Source: Chionis minor (lineage: Eukaryota > Chordata > Aves > Charadriiformes > Chionididae). From it: a stretch of DNA of 64,000 nucleotides. How positions within the stretch are numbered: position 1 is the first letter of the stretch; each line of letters opens with the position of its first letter. The stretch lies in the NCBI GenBank assembly GCA_013398295.1, contig VZSF01001072.1, forward strand, positions 92,299-156,298. The letters run 5' to 3'. Both the position numbers and the translations under genes were made by a program. The notes below the pieces were generated by a model. That model saw nothing but the letters and a program-made list of their open reading frames with translations. It ran no database searches and was not told where the DNA came from. Of the stretch, positions 53,470-64,000 are shown in pieces.

Positions 53470-56183
53470 ATGCAAACGCACTGTAGCATGTGGAACAAAC
53501 AAGAGACACTTGCATGCCAGTCTGGCTATGATCTCATTGGCATCACAAAGATGTGGTGGGATGGCTCCTATGACTGGAGTGTTGGAACGGAAGGATACAG
53601 GCTCTTTAGGAAGGACAGGCAGGGGAAACAAGGAAGGTGTGCTGCCTTCTATGTCAATGGCCAGCTGGAGTGTATGGAATTCCACCTGGGGATGGATGAA
53701 GAGCTGACTGAGAGCTTATGGTTCAAGATTAAAGGGAAGGCAGGGACAGGTGACATTATAGTGGGAGTGTGCTAAAGGGCACCTGACCAGGATGACTGAG
53801 TGGATGAGGCCTTCTATAAACAGATAGAAGTGTCCTACATTCACAGGCCCTAGTCCTCACGGGGGACTTCAACCACCCCAATATCTGTTGTAGGGTCAAC
53901 AAAGCAGGGCACAAGCAATCCAGGAAGTTCTTGGAATACATTTATGACAACTTCCTTCTCCAAGTGGTAGAGGAGCGAATGAGGAGAGGAACTGTGCTGG
54001 ACCTTGTCCTTACCAACAAGAAGGGGCTAGTGGGCAATGTGAAGATCAAGGGCAGCCTTGGCAGCAGTGATCATGAAACGGTAGCATTCAAGTGAAGGGG
54101 TTGCACAGCAAACTCACCACCCTGGTCTTCAAAAGAGCAGACTTTGGCCTCCTGAGAGATCTGCTTGGTAGGGTGCTGTGAGATACAGCCCTGGAGGTAA
54201 CAGGGGTCCAAGGAAGCTGATTAGTATTCAAGGATCACCTCCTCCAAGCTCAGGAGTGATGCATCCCAACAATGAAGTCAGGCAAAAATGCCAGGAGCCC
54301 TGCATGGATGAACAAGGAGCTCCTGGACAAACTCAAACAGAAAAAGGAAGCCTACAGAGGGTAGCAGAAAAAACAGGTAGCCTGGGAGGAATACAGAGAA
54401 ATTGTCCAAGCAGACAGGGATCAGGTTAGGCAAGCTAAAGCCCTCGTAGAATTAAATCTGGCCAGGGACATCAAAGGCAACAAGAAAAACTTCTGTGAGC
54501 ACGTCAGTGATAAAAGGAAGACTAGGGAAGATGTGGACCCTCTCCAGAAGGAAACAGGAGACCTGGTCACCGGGGATACGGAGAAGGCTGAGGTACTCAA
54601 TGGCTTTTTTGCCTCAGTCTTCACCAACAAGGGCTCTAATCACACCACCCAAGTCACAGGAGACAATGGCAGGGACTGGGAGAATGAAGAACTACCCCCT
54701 GTAGGAGAAGATCAAGTACAAGACCATCTGAAGAAGCTGTAGGTACACAAGTCCATGAGAGCTGATGACATGCATCTGCAGGTCCTGAGGGAACATGCAG
54801 ATATAGTTGGCAAGCCATTTTCCATTATATTTGAGTCGTAGCAGTCATGGCAGTCAGGTGAAGTTCCCACTAACTGGATCAGGGGAAACATAACCCCCAT
54901 TTTTAGAAAAGGAAAAAAGGAAGAACTGGGGAACTACAGGCCTGTCAGTCTCACCTCTGTGCCCAGCAAGATCCTCCTGGAAACTCTGCTAAGGCACATG
55001 GAAAATAAGGAGGTGATTGGTAGCAGCCAACATGGCTTCACTAAGGGCAAATCATGCCTGACAAAATTCAGTGGCCTTCTACAATGGGGTTGCAGCATTG
55101 GTGGATAAGGGGAGAGCAACTGATGTCATCTACCTGAACTTATGCAAAAAGTTTGACACTGTCCTGTATGGCATCCTTGTCTCTAAATTGGAGAGACGTG
55201 GATTTGACCGATGGACCACTCAGTGTATAAGGAACTGGCAAGATGGTCACACTCAAAGAGTTGTGATCAACAGCTCAATGTCCAAGTGGAAAGCAAGTAT
55301 TTAGCGGTGTTCCCCAGAGATCAGTACTGGGATGGGTGTTGTTCAGCATCTTTGTTGGCAACATCGACAGTGGGATTGAGCGCACGGTCAGCAAGTTTCC
55401 CAATGACACTAAACTGTGTGTTGCGGTCAACACGCTGGAGGGGATGGATGCCATCCAGAGGGACCTGGGCAGGCTTGACACATGGGCCCATGCCAATGTC
55501 ATGAAATTCAACAAAGCCAACAAGGTCTTGCACCTGGGTCACAGCAATCCCATGTACAAATACAGGCTGGGCAGAGAATGGATTGCGAGCAACCCTGAGG
55601 AGAAGAACTTGGGGTGTTGGTGGATGAGAAGCTCAACATGAGCCAGCACTGTGCACTTGCAGCCCAGAAAGCCAACTGTATCCTGGGCTGCATCTAAAGA
55701 AGTGTAGCCAAGGGAAGTTATTCTCCTCCTCTGCTCTGGTGAGTCCTCACCTGGAGGACTGCGTCCAGCTTTGGAGTTCTCAGTACAAGAAGGGTGTGGG
55801 CCTGCTGGAGCGCGTCCAGAGGAAGACCACGAAGGTGATCAGAGGGCTGGAGCATCTCTGCTATGAGGACAGGCTGAGAGAGTTGTGGTTGTTCAGCCTG
55901 AAGAAGAGAAGGCTCCAGGGAGACCTTATAGCAGTCTTCCAGTACTTAAAGGGGGCCTACAAGAAAGCAGGAGAGGGACTTCTTTACAAGGGAATGTAGT
56001 GATAGGACAAGGGGTAATGGCTTCAAACTGGAAGAGGGTAGATTTAGGTTAGATCTCAGGAATAAATTCTTCACTGTGAGGGCGGTGACATGCTGGAACA
56101 GGTTGCCTAGAGAAGTTGCGGAGGCCCCATCTCTTGAAGTGTTCAAAGCAAGGCTGCATGGGGCTTTAGGCAACCTGGGCTAG
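53470..56183 (+). pseudogene. Broken CR1 ORF2, endonuclease and reverse transcriptase
   Basis: ORF2 of CR1 encodes an apurinic-type endonuclease that nicks the target and a reverse transcriptase. Endonuclease landmarks: ITKMWWD at 53542-53562 where the family has ITETWWD, so the metal-binding Glu is Lys; GDFNHP at 53862-53879, intact; SSDHE near 54063-54080, intact. A stop (TAA 53773-53775) follows VGVC, where Tyr is usual, and another (TGA 54093-54095) follows the SDH block. Reverse transcriptase: [19 protein letters not shown], motif [10 protein letters not shown], motif B PQRSVLGW, and FPND at 55396-55407 in place of FADD, so the first Asp of the pair is Asn. A one-base gain near 55063 and a 12-nt loss near 54972 are clear against the 32705 copy. 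The C-terminus ends at TAG 56181-56183. Non-functional. Confidence 0.92.
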
Positions 56184-56291
56184 TGGGAGGTATCCATGCC
56201 ATGACAGGGGATTGGAATTAGATGATCATTAAGGTCGCTTCCAACTCAAACCCTTATATGATTCAAAGATTCAATGATTCAAAGATTCTAT

Positions 56292-56964
56292 CTTAGGCTT
56301 CCCTAAAGTGTCTGAGGAAACAGAGAAACAACACGGGACACTTGTTTCTTCCTTGTTTGGTAATGACACATGGTCTGTGCTTTTCTCTTCCCTCCTCTCA
56401 TTTTTACCAAATTCTATATTTTGGACTGTTAGAAAATTGAAGTCATTATATATTGTAATCAATGCTGGGTCTCTCCCAGGTGTCACACTTTACATAGTGG
56501 GCAAATATAAGGTACAATACCCAGCTAGCCCTGGAGGATCCAACATTTTCCAAACATTCCATTGAAGACATGGTCTTCTTTTGTGCAATTGCAGATCAAC
56601 TTCCCTCCACATCTTTGACTCTCTTCAGAAAAATGAAGTCCAGGCACTTCAAATCCTTCCATGTCAGGATGCTAAAATCTGCTGTCTTTAAAGATATGTT
56701 CTTCAACAGCATTTAATGGGGTATCAAGCACTTGTCTTAAGCAGGTACTGAAATAAAGTTACCTTTAAAAGTGTGTGTCTGAGCTTAAAATATATATTAG
56801 AAAGAAGGCTCAGCAGTTTGAGAAAGTATTTGGAGATTAGGGAAGAAAAAAAGGCTAAAAAACTGTGTTTGGGATTTTAGTGGGTAGGGGTTGGAATTTA
56901 CTTGTGGGGATTTTTTTCTTTGACTTTCTGTGTTTTAATTTTATTCTTTTTTTCTGACTTATTT
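56292..56964. other. Non-coding DNA, nothing recognised
   Basis: Unique-looking AT-rich sequence between two CR1 insertions. An 85-codon frame crossing the region has no motif. Confidence 0.55.
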
Positions 56965-57050
56965 AGAATAGCAGGATTGTATGGGTTGGAAGGGATCTCT
57001 GGAGGTCATTCGGTCCAACCTCCTGTCCAAAGCAAAGCCAACTTAGACTG
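56965..57050 (-). mobile_element. Short CR1 LINE 3' tail, minus strand
   Basis: On the plus strand: tagaatagcaggattg, gggttggaagggatctctgg, aggtcattcggtccaacctc, then caaagcaaagccaactta. This is the reversed 3' terminus of a CR1 type whose tail reads differently from the other copies (gtccaacctcctgtccaaagc), so it is a different subfamily. Only about 85 bp remain. Confidence 0.82.
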
Positions 57051-59626
57051 GTTCTTTCAATTCTTTCTGAAATATATCACCATTAAATCATTTTCCCCCT
57101 TCTGTTTCTGTTATGCATTTCTAATATTTGCATTTTTAACAGTTGTCCTTCTGAGTGTTCTTCAAGATACATTGGTATTCTTCCAGATTCCAGTTTAAAT
57201 TTTCCTTCTTCTCAGGAAAATATTGCAAATTTCTTGAACCTGAAAATTGAACCTGATTCGATTTGGTCAGAGCCAGAAGTCTTTTCTTGTAGGCTTATGG
57301 TAGAGAATGAGAACTTCATCTCCCCTCAATAACATAGGAAAAATTTTTGTAAAAGTTAGTTGTATAATCTTTTTGCAAAGTGTATAGCTATAAAACCAGT
57401 TCTAAACTGATGAACAAAAAAAAAACCCCACATTTTTCTTTGTAAATAATACTTCTTAGGTTAGGAAATGATTCATAAAACAACTGTGCTAGGACATTAC
57501 TCTCTCATGGTAGGATTCTATCCTATAACAACAGGGGTTTTTTTACACAAATTTTCTTCAGGTAAAGACATCAAAGTTCAATAAGAAAAAATACAGAAAT
57601 AATAAAGAGTGAGAAAACACTGAACTTTTTTGGGTTTTTTTAGGTGACATGGGGTTTTTTGTACCTAGAATAATTGTAGAGGAAACCTTGAGACATAACA
57701 ATGTCTGTAAAATATTTTCTTCACACACAATTTCACAGATTTTTTCCCCAGTCAGTCCTAACAAAGCTTTTTGGGTTTAAGGATAATGCTAGTTGACATA
57801 ATTTCCTACATGACCTAAGAGAGCATTTCTTTTGGCTTTTATCATCTTTCTGTGTAAAAGCTCTAGATGCCATCATAAGACTATTTTGAGGACTTGGAAA
57901 ATCGATCAAGTAGATAATTTGACCTTTCTTTCATTGTTTATAACAGAATTATTATGAAAGAAGAAACTCTAAAATATTTTTTTTTCTGCAAGCTGATGTG
58001 CCATTGGGTAGAGAATTGTGCCTATTATTGAGCATTAACCCAAATTTGAACACAGCATGGCAGAAACTGTAGGTCTTTTACAGTCTTCATTTATTGCCAT
58101 GTAACATTTGCATTAACATAGACTTTGAATGCTAATACTTTGTTGTGTCCTGATGATTCTTTGAGTCAGATTTAATAAAATTGTTACAGCTCAACAAAAC
58201 TATTTATCAAAAGTTACAGCAGCACGATGCTAGTAATTCTTGTTTGTTTCCCTGATCAAAGTACAACAAATTAGATGACAGAAGTTAGGGAAATGAGGAT
58301 TATATCAATACATCAATTTCTTTGCCATTTCAGGATAGTGTGTTCTCTGAAGTACCTAATAGAATATCAATGAGCAAATCTAGAGCAGAGAAGATGATAC
58401 AGGCCTGTGAGGCAACAGTGATCAGGTATAGATATGAATCACATCTCAAAACTGAATATTTGTTCAAAATTGAAAAGAAACAAAAGCTTTCAACAAAAAC
58501 AAATAACATTATTTTCAGCAGGATTTTTTATGTCAGACTAAGTATAAAGGGTCAAATATCACCTTAAAAGAAAAATGACACGAAAGATTTTATTGAAGCT
58601 GATGGCAAAACTCACAGCGAATTCTAAGATTAGCCTACATGTGAAGAAAAATCATAACTGTAAGAAAAAAAATAGGTATCTGAATTATCCCCTTGGTGAC
58701 CTGTATGAACAATATATTTTCGCCTGAGGTGTCAACTTAAATAGAAGAGTTAGCAAAAACTAATACACCAGATCTTTTTTTCTGACTCCTGCTTTCCCTT
58801 AGCAGAAACTTGACTTGCAAAATTACTTCCACTTTATGAAATGTTCAATGTACTAATAATTCTTTTATAATGATTTCAAATAAACCAAAAACTTACAAAC
58901 CAATATATATAAAATAAATTACCTTGTGCTGAAATATTTCCATTGGATGGAAACCAATTTCATATATACTGAGAGAGAAAAAAAGTAAGTTACATCTGCA
59001 TATAACAGGAAGCTCCTCTAATTCATTTATAGATAACTGCACTGTATGATCTAGGAACATGAACAAGGATTTCTCAAAATTTGACCATTACTTATAGAAT
59101 TCTTTATCTGCAAAATCTCTTAATTTCATAAAATAAAAACAGAACAAGGTCTGCTAACATGTAATACCTTTGAAATACAAGACAATCCATTTATGATTAC
59201 ATATTTCTGGAATATCTTGATGCTACATCAATGTTCATAACAAGTGAAGCATAGAGAATCATAATGTTTTATTCATGAATACATATAAATTTCTTGCCCT
59301 CCCTTGACATTTTTACTAACTTCATATAATATAAGCTTAACATAAGGAAAAGTCAATTACAATTTCCAAACCTGGAAACCTCATTTTCAGTGCTAAAATT
59401 CACCCTAGATGTCTAACAAAACTGGACTGGATCTTGAAATGTACACATCAAATGGAGTTTTAAGTGAGAAGAGCGACCATTAGGGCCCTTTGTAACTATT
59501 TGAAATGCAAGCTTTCAAGGAAACAAAAAGGTACACATTTTTACATTCTGTTAAGCTTTCACCTGGGAAGCTGAAATTCAATTTTATCATAAAATATACC
59601 ATTTTGTTCTTTACATCCATTATAAT
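57051..59626. other. AT-rich non-coding DNA, nothing recognised
   Basis: Homopolymer runs only (57416-57424, 57977-57985). No gene or transposon signature; frames at most 81 codons. Confidence 0.55.
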
Positions 59627-60258
59627 TGTCCTGGTTTGAGTGACACAGTACTAATTTCTCTTCTAATGCTTCGGAAAGCTGCATTTCTTTGAAGACTCTA
59701 GTGTCTGAATTCGTGAAAATATTTGCTTTATAGCCATCTATGGTGTGTGAGTCTCAAGGTCTCAGTGTTTTTGAGATCGCAGAGATGAGGAGGAGCGAGA
59801 CGTGGGCACTTGACCTAAGCTGGCCAACAGGATTATTTCATACCACGAATTCACATTCAATATAAATTAGAAAGTTTGCTGTGAAGGTTGCTCTCCCTTG
59901 ATGGCAGTGATCCAGAGGACTTCTTGCCCCAGTGCCGGACCCCTGAGCCCTTCCCTTCCTCCTGAAGCTGTAGCACTCGCAGTGTCCAACATTTACTGTC
60001 TACTGCTGGGAGTGTACAGCTTTCTACTGATATAGTTGGCTGAGTGTCATCCTTATACAGTATATATAAGTATTTGGATCAATATGGTGCTGGTACTGTT
60101 AATTATCTAGTTCTATCCTATTAAATCTGTTTATCTTTTAGCCCCAGATTTCCTTGTTTTCTTCCCGATTCCCCTTCCTGGCTGGGGAGGGGTCATCGGG
60201 TGAGAGAATAATTGTCAAAACAACAATAAATTGTTATGAGTTTTCTCAAACCATAGCA
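59627..60258 (+). mobile_element. ERVL-like solo LTR, older copy
   Basis: It starts TGTCCTGGTTTGAG and ends accatagCA, the usual TG...CA limits. Inside are features shared with avian ERVL LTRs: acttgacctaagctggcc with ttcataccacg (59810-59850), a TATA-like tatatataag (60061), attaaatctg and ccccttcctggctgggg with ggtcatcgggtgagagaa near the 3' end. Length is about 632 bp. No retroviral internal region adjoins either side, so it is a solo LTR. The 5-bp flanks (ataat and aaaac) do not match, so the target duplication has decayed or the edge is off by a few bases. It carries few CpG sites, in keeping with age. Confidence 0.8.
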
Positions 60259-62065
60259 AAAACCCATCCCATTGTGTGCTTAATTATAGCAAGTTAGCAT
60301 TACAAGGGTTTTTTTGTTTGTTTGTGGCTTTGTTTTGTTTGTGGTTTTTGTACAAAAGAAACAATCAGTAATACACAAAAGACAAAAGAAATGTTCTAAA
60401 CTTTTCTGAACCTTTTCTTACATTAGCTTTCTTCTGTGCAGTCTTATAACACTGTAGGTCGTTCTGTAATGTATGTGGGGTGCTGTTACTAAGGTCAAAA
60501 GGTAGCTCATGGAATTTGTCGTGATTTTGCAGAAAAGAAATGCGAGTTTTGGTGAAATTTACCTATTTTTTCACCCTATACATAAGACACTGATTTACAT
60601 ACTTTAAACACTTTTAAAATAAAGCTGTATTTACTTACGATATAAAATTAATGGAAGAAGAATGAAGAAATATATATAATATTAAGAAATCTGGAAGTCA
60701 GATGGTTCTATTCATAGCAGCATTAATTAACAGGGGATAAAAACAGTGCTTATGAGTCCCCAGCCACACTGTGTCATGCAGGACAAGTATTTTAGTATTT
60801 TAGAGCTTCTCTTCTCTGTCTGGGAAATCTTGCAGATAGATGCATATAAACTGTAAAGAGCCTGCACTACTGAAGTGCAGGTATGAGTCCATTGCACAGA
60901 AAACCAGCACAGGAACACTGTTATTCATGTGTTCTCGATAAGCTAAACTCGCAACTTACGCAGAACTAATTCAATGAATGCTCAGTAAATTACAAATGAT
61001 ACTGTTGGATTCAGAGAGCAAATGGTGTAGTAAGTCTCTTAAATATGACTCTCAGATCTCATACATTTTTTTTTCCCCCATGTGAATATATAGTATATAT
61101 AGATTTATTTACCCAATGACTTTAGTTTCAACCTTCTGGGATGAAAACTACAAGTTTATACCATGTGCGGAGAGGACCTGTCTGCTGATGTACTCTGATC
61201 TCATTTTCTTTACCAAAATTATTAAATGCAGAAGTTGGGGCACTTATAGAAAAGTTGTGTATCTTGCAGAGCAAAGGCACTAATGTATAAAACCTCTCCT
61301 GGTTATTTCTTTGGGCTATATGGGTAATTACAGAATAGATGATAGAATAGTATAAAGATTGACAGAAAATCCTTAGAAGTAATCTAAGTTTGTCTTTCTT
61401 AATGTATATGCTCATTAGTAGCCTGTCCATTTTTTATGCAGAAGTTTCCAGGATGACTCCAGGCTGTTTTCAAACTCATAGGGGTCCTCAGTAAACTGCA
61501 AAGTACAAGCCTTTTTTTTCTTCCCTGTTGCATTTTCATGACTTAGACTGTTACGTTTCTGTCAAATGAAAAGTCTCTTCTCTTCACCATTCAAGAGACC
61601 TAGTACTTCAAACAATTGTCTTTTTAACTTCTCTTTATCCTTAATATTTATGACATGGCTATTTCTTATAGAGAAAGTATATGTGTTCGTACCCATGTAT
61701 CTTAGGTATATTGTCCATAAATTTGCTGTTTGTTTTATATGTAAAAATAATTAAAAATCCCACCATTTTGCCATTTCTGCTCTCATTCCAATGAGGTCCT
61801 GTATGCTTGAGAGTACGCTATTTGCAGTGACGGACAGCAACTCATCTGAGTCCTGTCTCCTGTAACATAGGACTTAATGCTGGTGTTTAATAAATAGTAA
61901 CATCTGGGGCTCTGTTGAATATTGGGCTTTTTTTAGTTTTCTTGGAAAAGAAATGCTGGAGTTTACTGAATACAATATAGGAAATGCAGCACAAATAAAT
62001 TCCCATTGCTGCTGGGTCTGTTGCTATGAATGAGAAGATAAGAGTATTTACATCTCTATTCATAG

Positions 62066-62128
62066 TGTCATAGAGTTAAGTGTTAGTACTGGCCTGTTTA
62101 GTCATCTTGTCGACCTCCAAGGCTCACA
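62066..62128 (-). mobile_element. Possible decayed CR1 tail
   Basis: gtgtcatagagttaagtgtt, then agtcatcttgtcgacctcc, recalls the reversed CR1 3' end (tcatagaatc...aggtcatcttgtccaacctcc). Only about 60 bp and diverged, so the call is weak. Confidence 0.32.
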
Positions 62129-62791
62129 CGGATGATCATTTGTGTATTTTCATCAGATAGGAAAATGGAAAACTGCATTGTGAATTACTATTCAGCTGCC
62201 AATAGTTCTGAGTTCCAAGGCATTTGGAAGCTTCACGTACAGTACTTGTGCCATTCAAAGACCCTAATATCCTGCGGGCAAGAATGAGAGCAGAATGGGA
62301 ACTGCAGAGTAAGAAAACAAATGGTGAAGGAAACTATGTGTGACCAACAGCATACTATCATATTTATTGCCAGCAAACAGCTGGTTTATGCACTACCGGA
62401 ATGAGTTAAGAAGATCCTGATCTTAGACCTCCACAGACAAGATTTTTGTCAGAAACCCAAGGAGAAATTGCAAGTTCCCAAATATATATCTTAACAAAGA
62501 CTCCTTTGAAAAATTGTCTTTGTTAGAAAAGTAGAGAACATTTTGTTTCCCCTTACACTCAGAGTTTTAACATGAGGCTTTTGGACACCACATTGCTACA
62601 AGAAGTGAAAAAGTGAAATAATGTTTTTCACCAGCTTTTCATCTTATAATGTTAACTTTCGTATCACCATAGCACCTTGGGGTCAAGATCTCATTGTACA
62701 CATAATTGTACAAAAACAAAACCAAGGAAAAAGGGTGATTTGCAATATAAGCAGAAAATCAGATGACTATGACAGGCAATTGCTTGAGCAC

Positions 62792-62855
62792 AGCAGCTTT
62801 GAAACAGTGTTAGGAGTTATGTGAGTAGCTTTGAAACAGTGTTAGGAGTTATGTG
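62792..62855. repeat. 32-bp tandem duplication
   Basis: Two adjacent units (agctttgaaacagtgttagg core, ending agttatgtg) differ at one position only (agcagc/agtagc), so the duplication is recent or under copy correction. Confidence 0.95.
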
Positions 62856-63254
62856 TTTTACAGAAGAGGGAAGAAAAAGAAAAGGAAGTTAGGCAGAGAA
62901 AAAAAAGAAAAAAAACCCCGTAACAAACTAGTCTAGAAAAAATCTTTGGGATGGTATTCTGGTATTCCCAGTGAGAGGGGCAGCATAGGGTACCAAAGGT
63001 AAGCAAGTAAAACAAGGTGATATAAAGAACCATACCAGAGGACAATTCCAAATGCTGAAGGTGAAAGAGATGCTGGGTAGGTTGGGGATAATCCATGTTG
63101 TGCTTGAAACTGAAGAGAAGTGTTTTGCTTGATATAATGGAGAAGTGGAAGCCATTAGACTGTCAGGAAGGGTGACACTGTCAAACTGACAAGGTAGACA
63201 AAATCTCTGCAGCTTCATTTGAAACGGATGAAGGCTGTATGAGACTGCAGTTGT

Positions 63255-63259
63255 CACAA
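63255..63259. repeat. Target-site duplication, left copy (CACAA)
   Basis: Identical to 63619-63623 on the other side of the LTR. A 5-bp duplication is typical of ERVL-type integration. Confidence 0.9.
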
Positions 63260-63618
63260 TGTCCTGGTTCCGGCAGGGACAAGGTTAATATCTGGCACAG
63301 CACAGGTATTCCACACCACGTGACACCATTCCCAGAATTTAGAGGGAGCTAGCCGGGGAGGCGAGTTCCCAGTTTGGGAGCAGGCGGGGACGGTCCGGGT
63401 CCGGTGGGTGCGCGTCGGTACGGTACCCCTATTTATACATTCCTCTGCCAGTACTATTGTTGTTGTTGTTTTGTCGATTTTTCTTTGTTGTTCTGTTAAA
63501 TTGCTTTTTATCTCAACCCACGAGTTTTTGCCTTTTTATTCCAATTTTCCCTCGCTGCTGCGAGGTTTGGGTGAGCGGCCGCGTGGTTCTTTATGCCGGC
63601 TGCGGCCAAACCACGACA
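63260..63618 (+). mobile_element. Young solo LTR of an avian endogenous retrovirus
   Basis: A 359-bp element bounded by TGTCCTGG and ccacgaCA with perfect 5-bp CACAA repeats on both sides. Shared blocks with the older LTR at 59627 include the start and a ggtattccacaccacgtgac segment (compare ttcataccacg). It has a TATA-like tatttatac (63430), a CACGTG E-box (63316), a (GTT)n run and a T-rich 3' part, ending in a GC-rich block with gcggccgc. CpG sites are many (for example gcgcgtcggtacgg at 63410), which methylated germline DNA loses with time. No internal retroviral genes flank it, so recombination between two LTRs probably removed them. The plus-strand frames crossing it are not genes. Confidence 0.9.
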
Positions 63619-63623
63619 CACAA
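63619..63623. repeat. Target-site duplication, right copy (CACAA)
   Basis: Pairs with 63255-63259. Joining the flanks restores an uninterrupted empty site (gttgtcacaaccag). Confidence 0.9.
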
Positions 63624-64000
63624 CCAGAAAGAAAAGGATAGTTCGGTAATCGACAAGTTGACAAGACCCAGGATGAGAGTTTTAGGTATGTGGCTGGACA
63701 GAAAAGACTGGTCCTTGAAGAATCAGCAGACACAAAAGTGAGGACCTAAAGAGCTTTGACCTATGTCAAAGATGCATCCAATAAACGGTCCAGAGTAAAA
63801 AGAATGATGTGATTAGAAAACATGGCATCAGAGAAAAGAGAAGCTAAAGAAAATAAAAAGTTGACAGTTTTCTCTAAATTATGCTTAACATTGATAAATG
63901 GCCACGAGAAGATTTCTGAAGTACAATGTACTTTCTGAAGTACAAGTTCTTTTGTCCTATCTTTGTAGAACATCATTACTGAGGTCAAAGTATACAATAA
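63624..64000. other. Non-coding DNA, nothing recognised
   Basis: Contains a short imperfect direct repeat (tttctgaagtacaa twice, 63915-63946). No gene is recognised. Confidence 0.55.

Larger units (their letters stand above)
52340..56291 (+). mobile_element. Long CR1 LINE (~3.9 kb), plus strand
   Basis: The most complete CR1 here. It holds most of ORF1 including the esterase-like domain (to 53177), the endonuclease (about 53500-54095), the reverse transcriptase (54180-56000) and the 3' end with four octamer units (gattcaaa gattcaat gattcaaa gattctat, 56260-56291). The 5' UTR and ORF1 start are missing, so it is 5'-truncated; the left edge is uncertain by about 60 bp. Same subfamily as the 32705 copy. 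All three enzyme centres carry damaging changes, so it is a dead copy. Confidence 0.93.
60259..63254. other. AT-rich non-coding DNA
   Basis: A gttt-rich patch lies at 60308-60350. No gene is seen. The minus-strand frames near 62842-63257 (84 and 109 codons) arise from a purine-rich plus strand. The CR1-tail-like patch and the tandem duplication are listed separately. Confidence 0.55.

Noticed and set aside
60307..60350. (GTTT)n patch after the older LTR as a possible retroposon tail
   Set aside because: No recognisable retroposon body precedes it; low-complexity sequence is enough to explain it.
63408..63741. Plus-strand frames across the 63.4 kb region
   Set aside because: They lie in the LTR and its flank; no retroviral protein signature.
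1..64000. CRISPR arrays, operons, bacterial promoters or terminators, tRNA or rRNA genes
   Set aside because: No spaced identical repeats, no dense coding and no RNA-gene boxes were seen; the content is that of a vertebrate nuclear genome.

Overview
The window looks like non-coding DNA from a bird nuclear genome. The grounds are several copies of the CR1 LINE, whose 3' ends carry the typical octamer tail, and ERVL-like long terminal repeats of the kind common in birds. The background is AT-rich and full of simple repeats. Two N bases (8297 and 30679), both inside simple repeats, point to a draft assembly. The species cannot be named from this sequence.

I find no host gene. Every open frame longer than about 100 codons is accounted for by CR1, by simple repeats or by chance. 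I see no splice-bounded conserved exon, tRNA, rRNA or CRISPR array. The window is best read as an intergenic (gene-desert) or long intronic segment.

Layout: 1-~330 probable 3' part of an LTR; ~590-1929 an old plus-strand CR1 split by a younger minus-strand CR1 tail (1008-~1236); ~5122-5270 a degenerate ~45-bp tandem repeat; 6990-7071 trinucleotide repeats; 8250-8475 a three-block purine pentanucleotide array; 11580-11634 a TAAAC array; 18731-19029 a minus-strand CR1 tail next to (TA)n; 20431-20518 an ATT/ATC array; ~29925-30735 a very old plus-strand CR1 body; 32705-34158 a 5'-truncated CR1 with FADD but broken frames; 46035-46460 a CR1 tail; 49016-49122 a pyrimidine tract; ~52340-56291 the longest CR1 (~3.9 kb, ORF1 esterase, endonuclease and reverse transcriptase, all damaged); 56965-57050 a minus-strand CR1 tail; 59627-60258 an older ERVL-like solo LTR; 63260-63618 a young, CpG-rich solo LTR with a perfect 5-bp target duplication. 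The stretches between are AT-rich DNA with no feature I can name.

The retroelements are the only protein-related content. The two long CR1 copies belong to one closely related subfamily. They share an unusual change in the reverse transcriptase motif B, but each has its own later lesions, so neither can move itself. I found no undescribed biological system. The items most worth checking are the young solo LTR, the shared CR1 motif B change, the nested CR1 pair and the GGGAA array with G-quadruplex potential.
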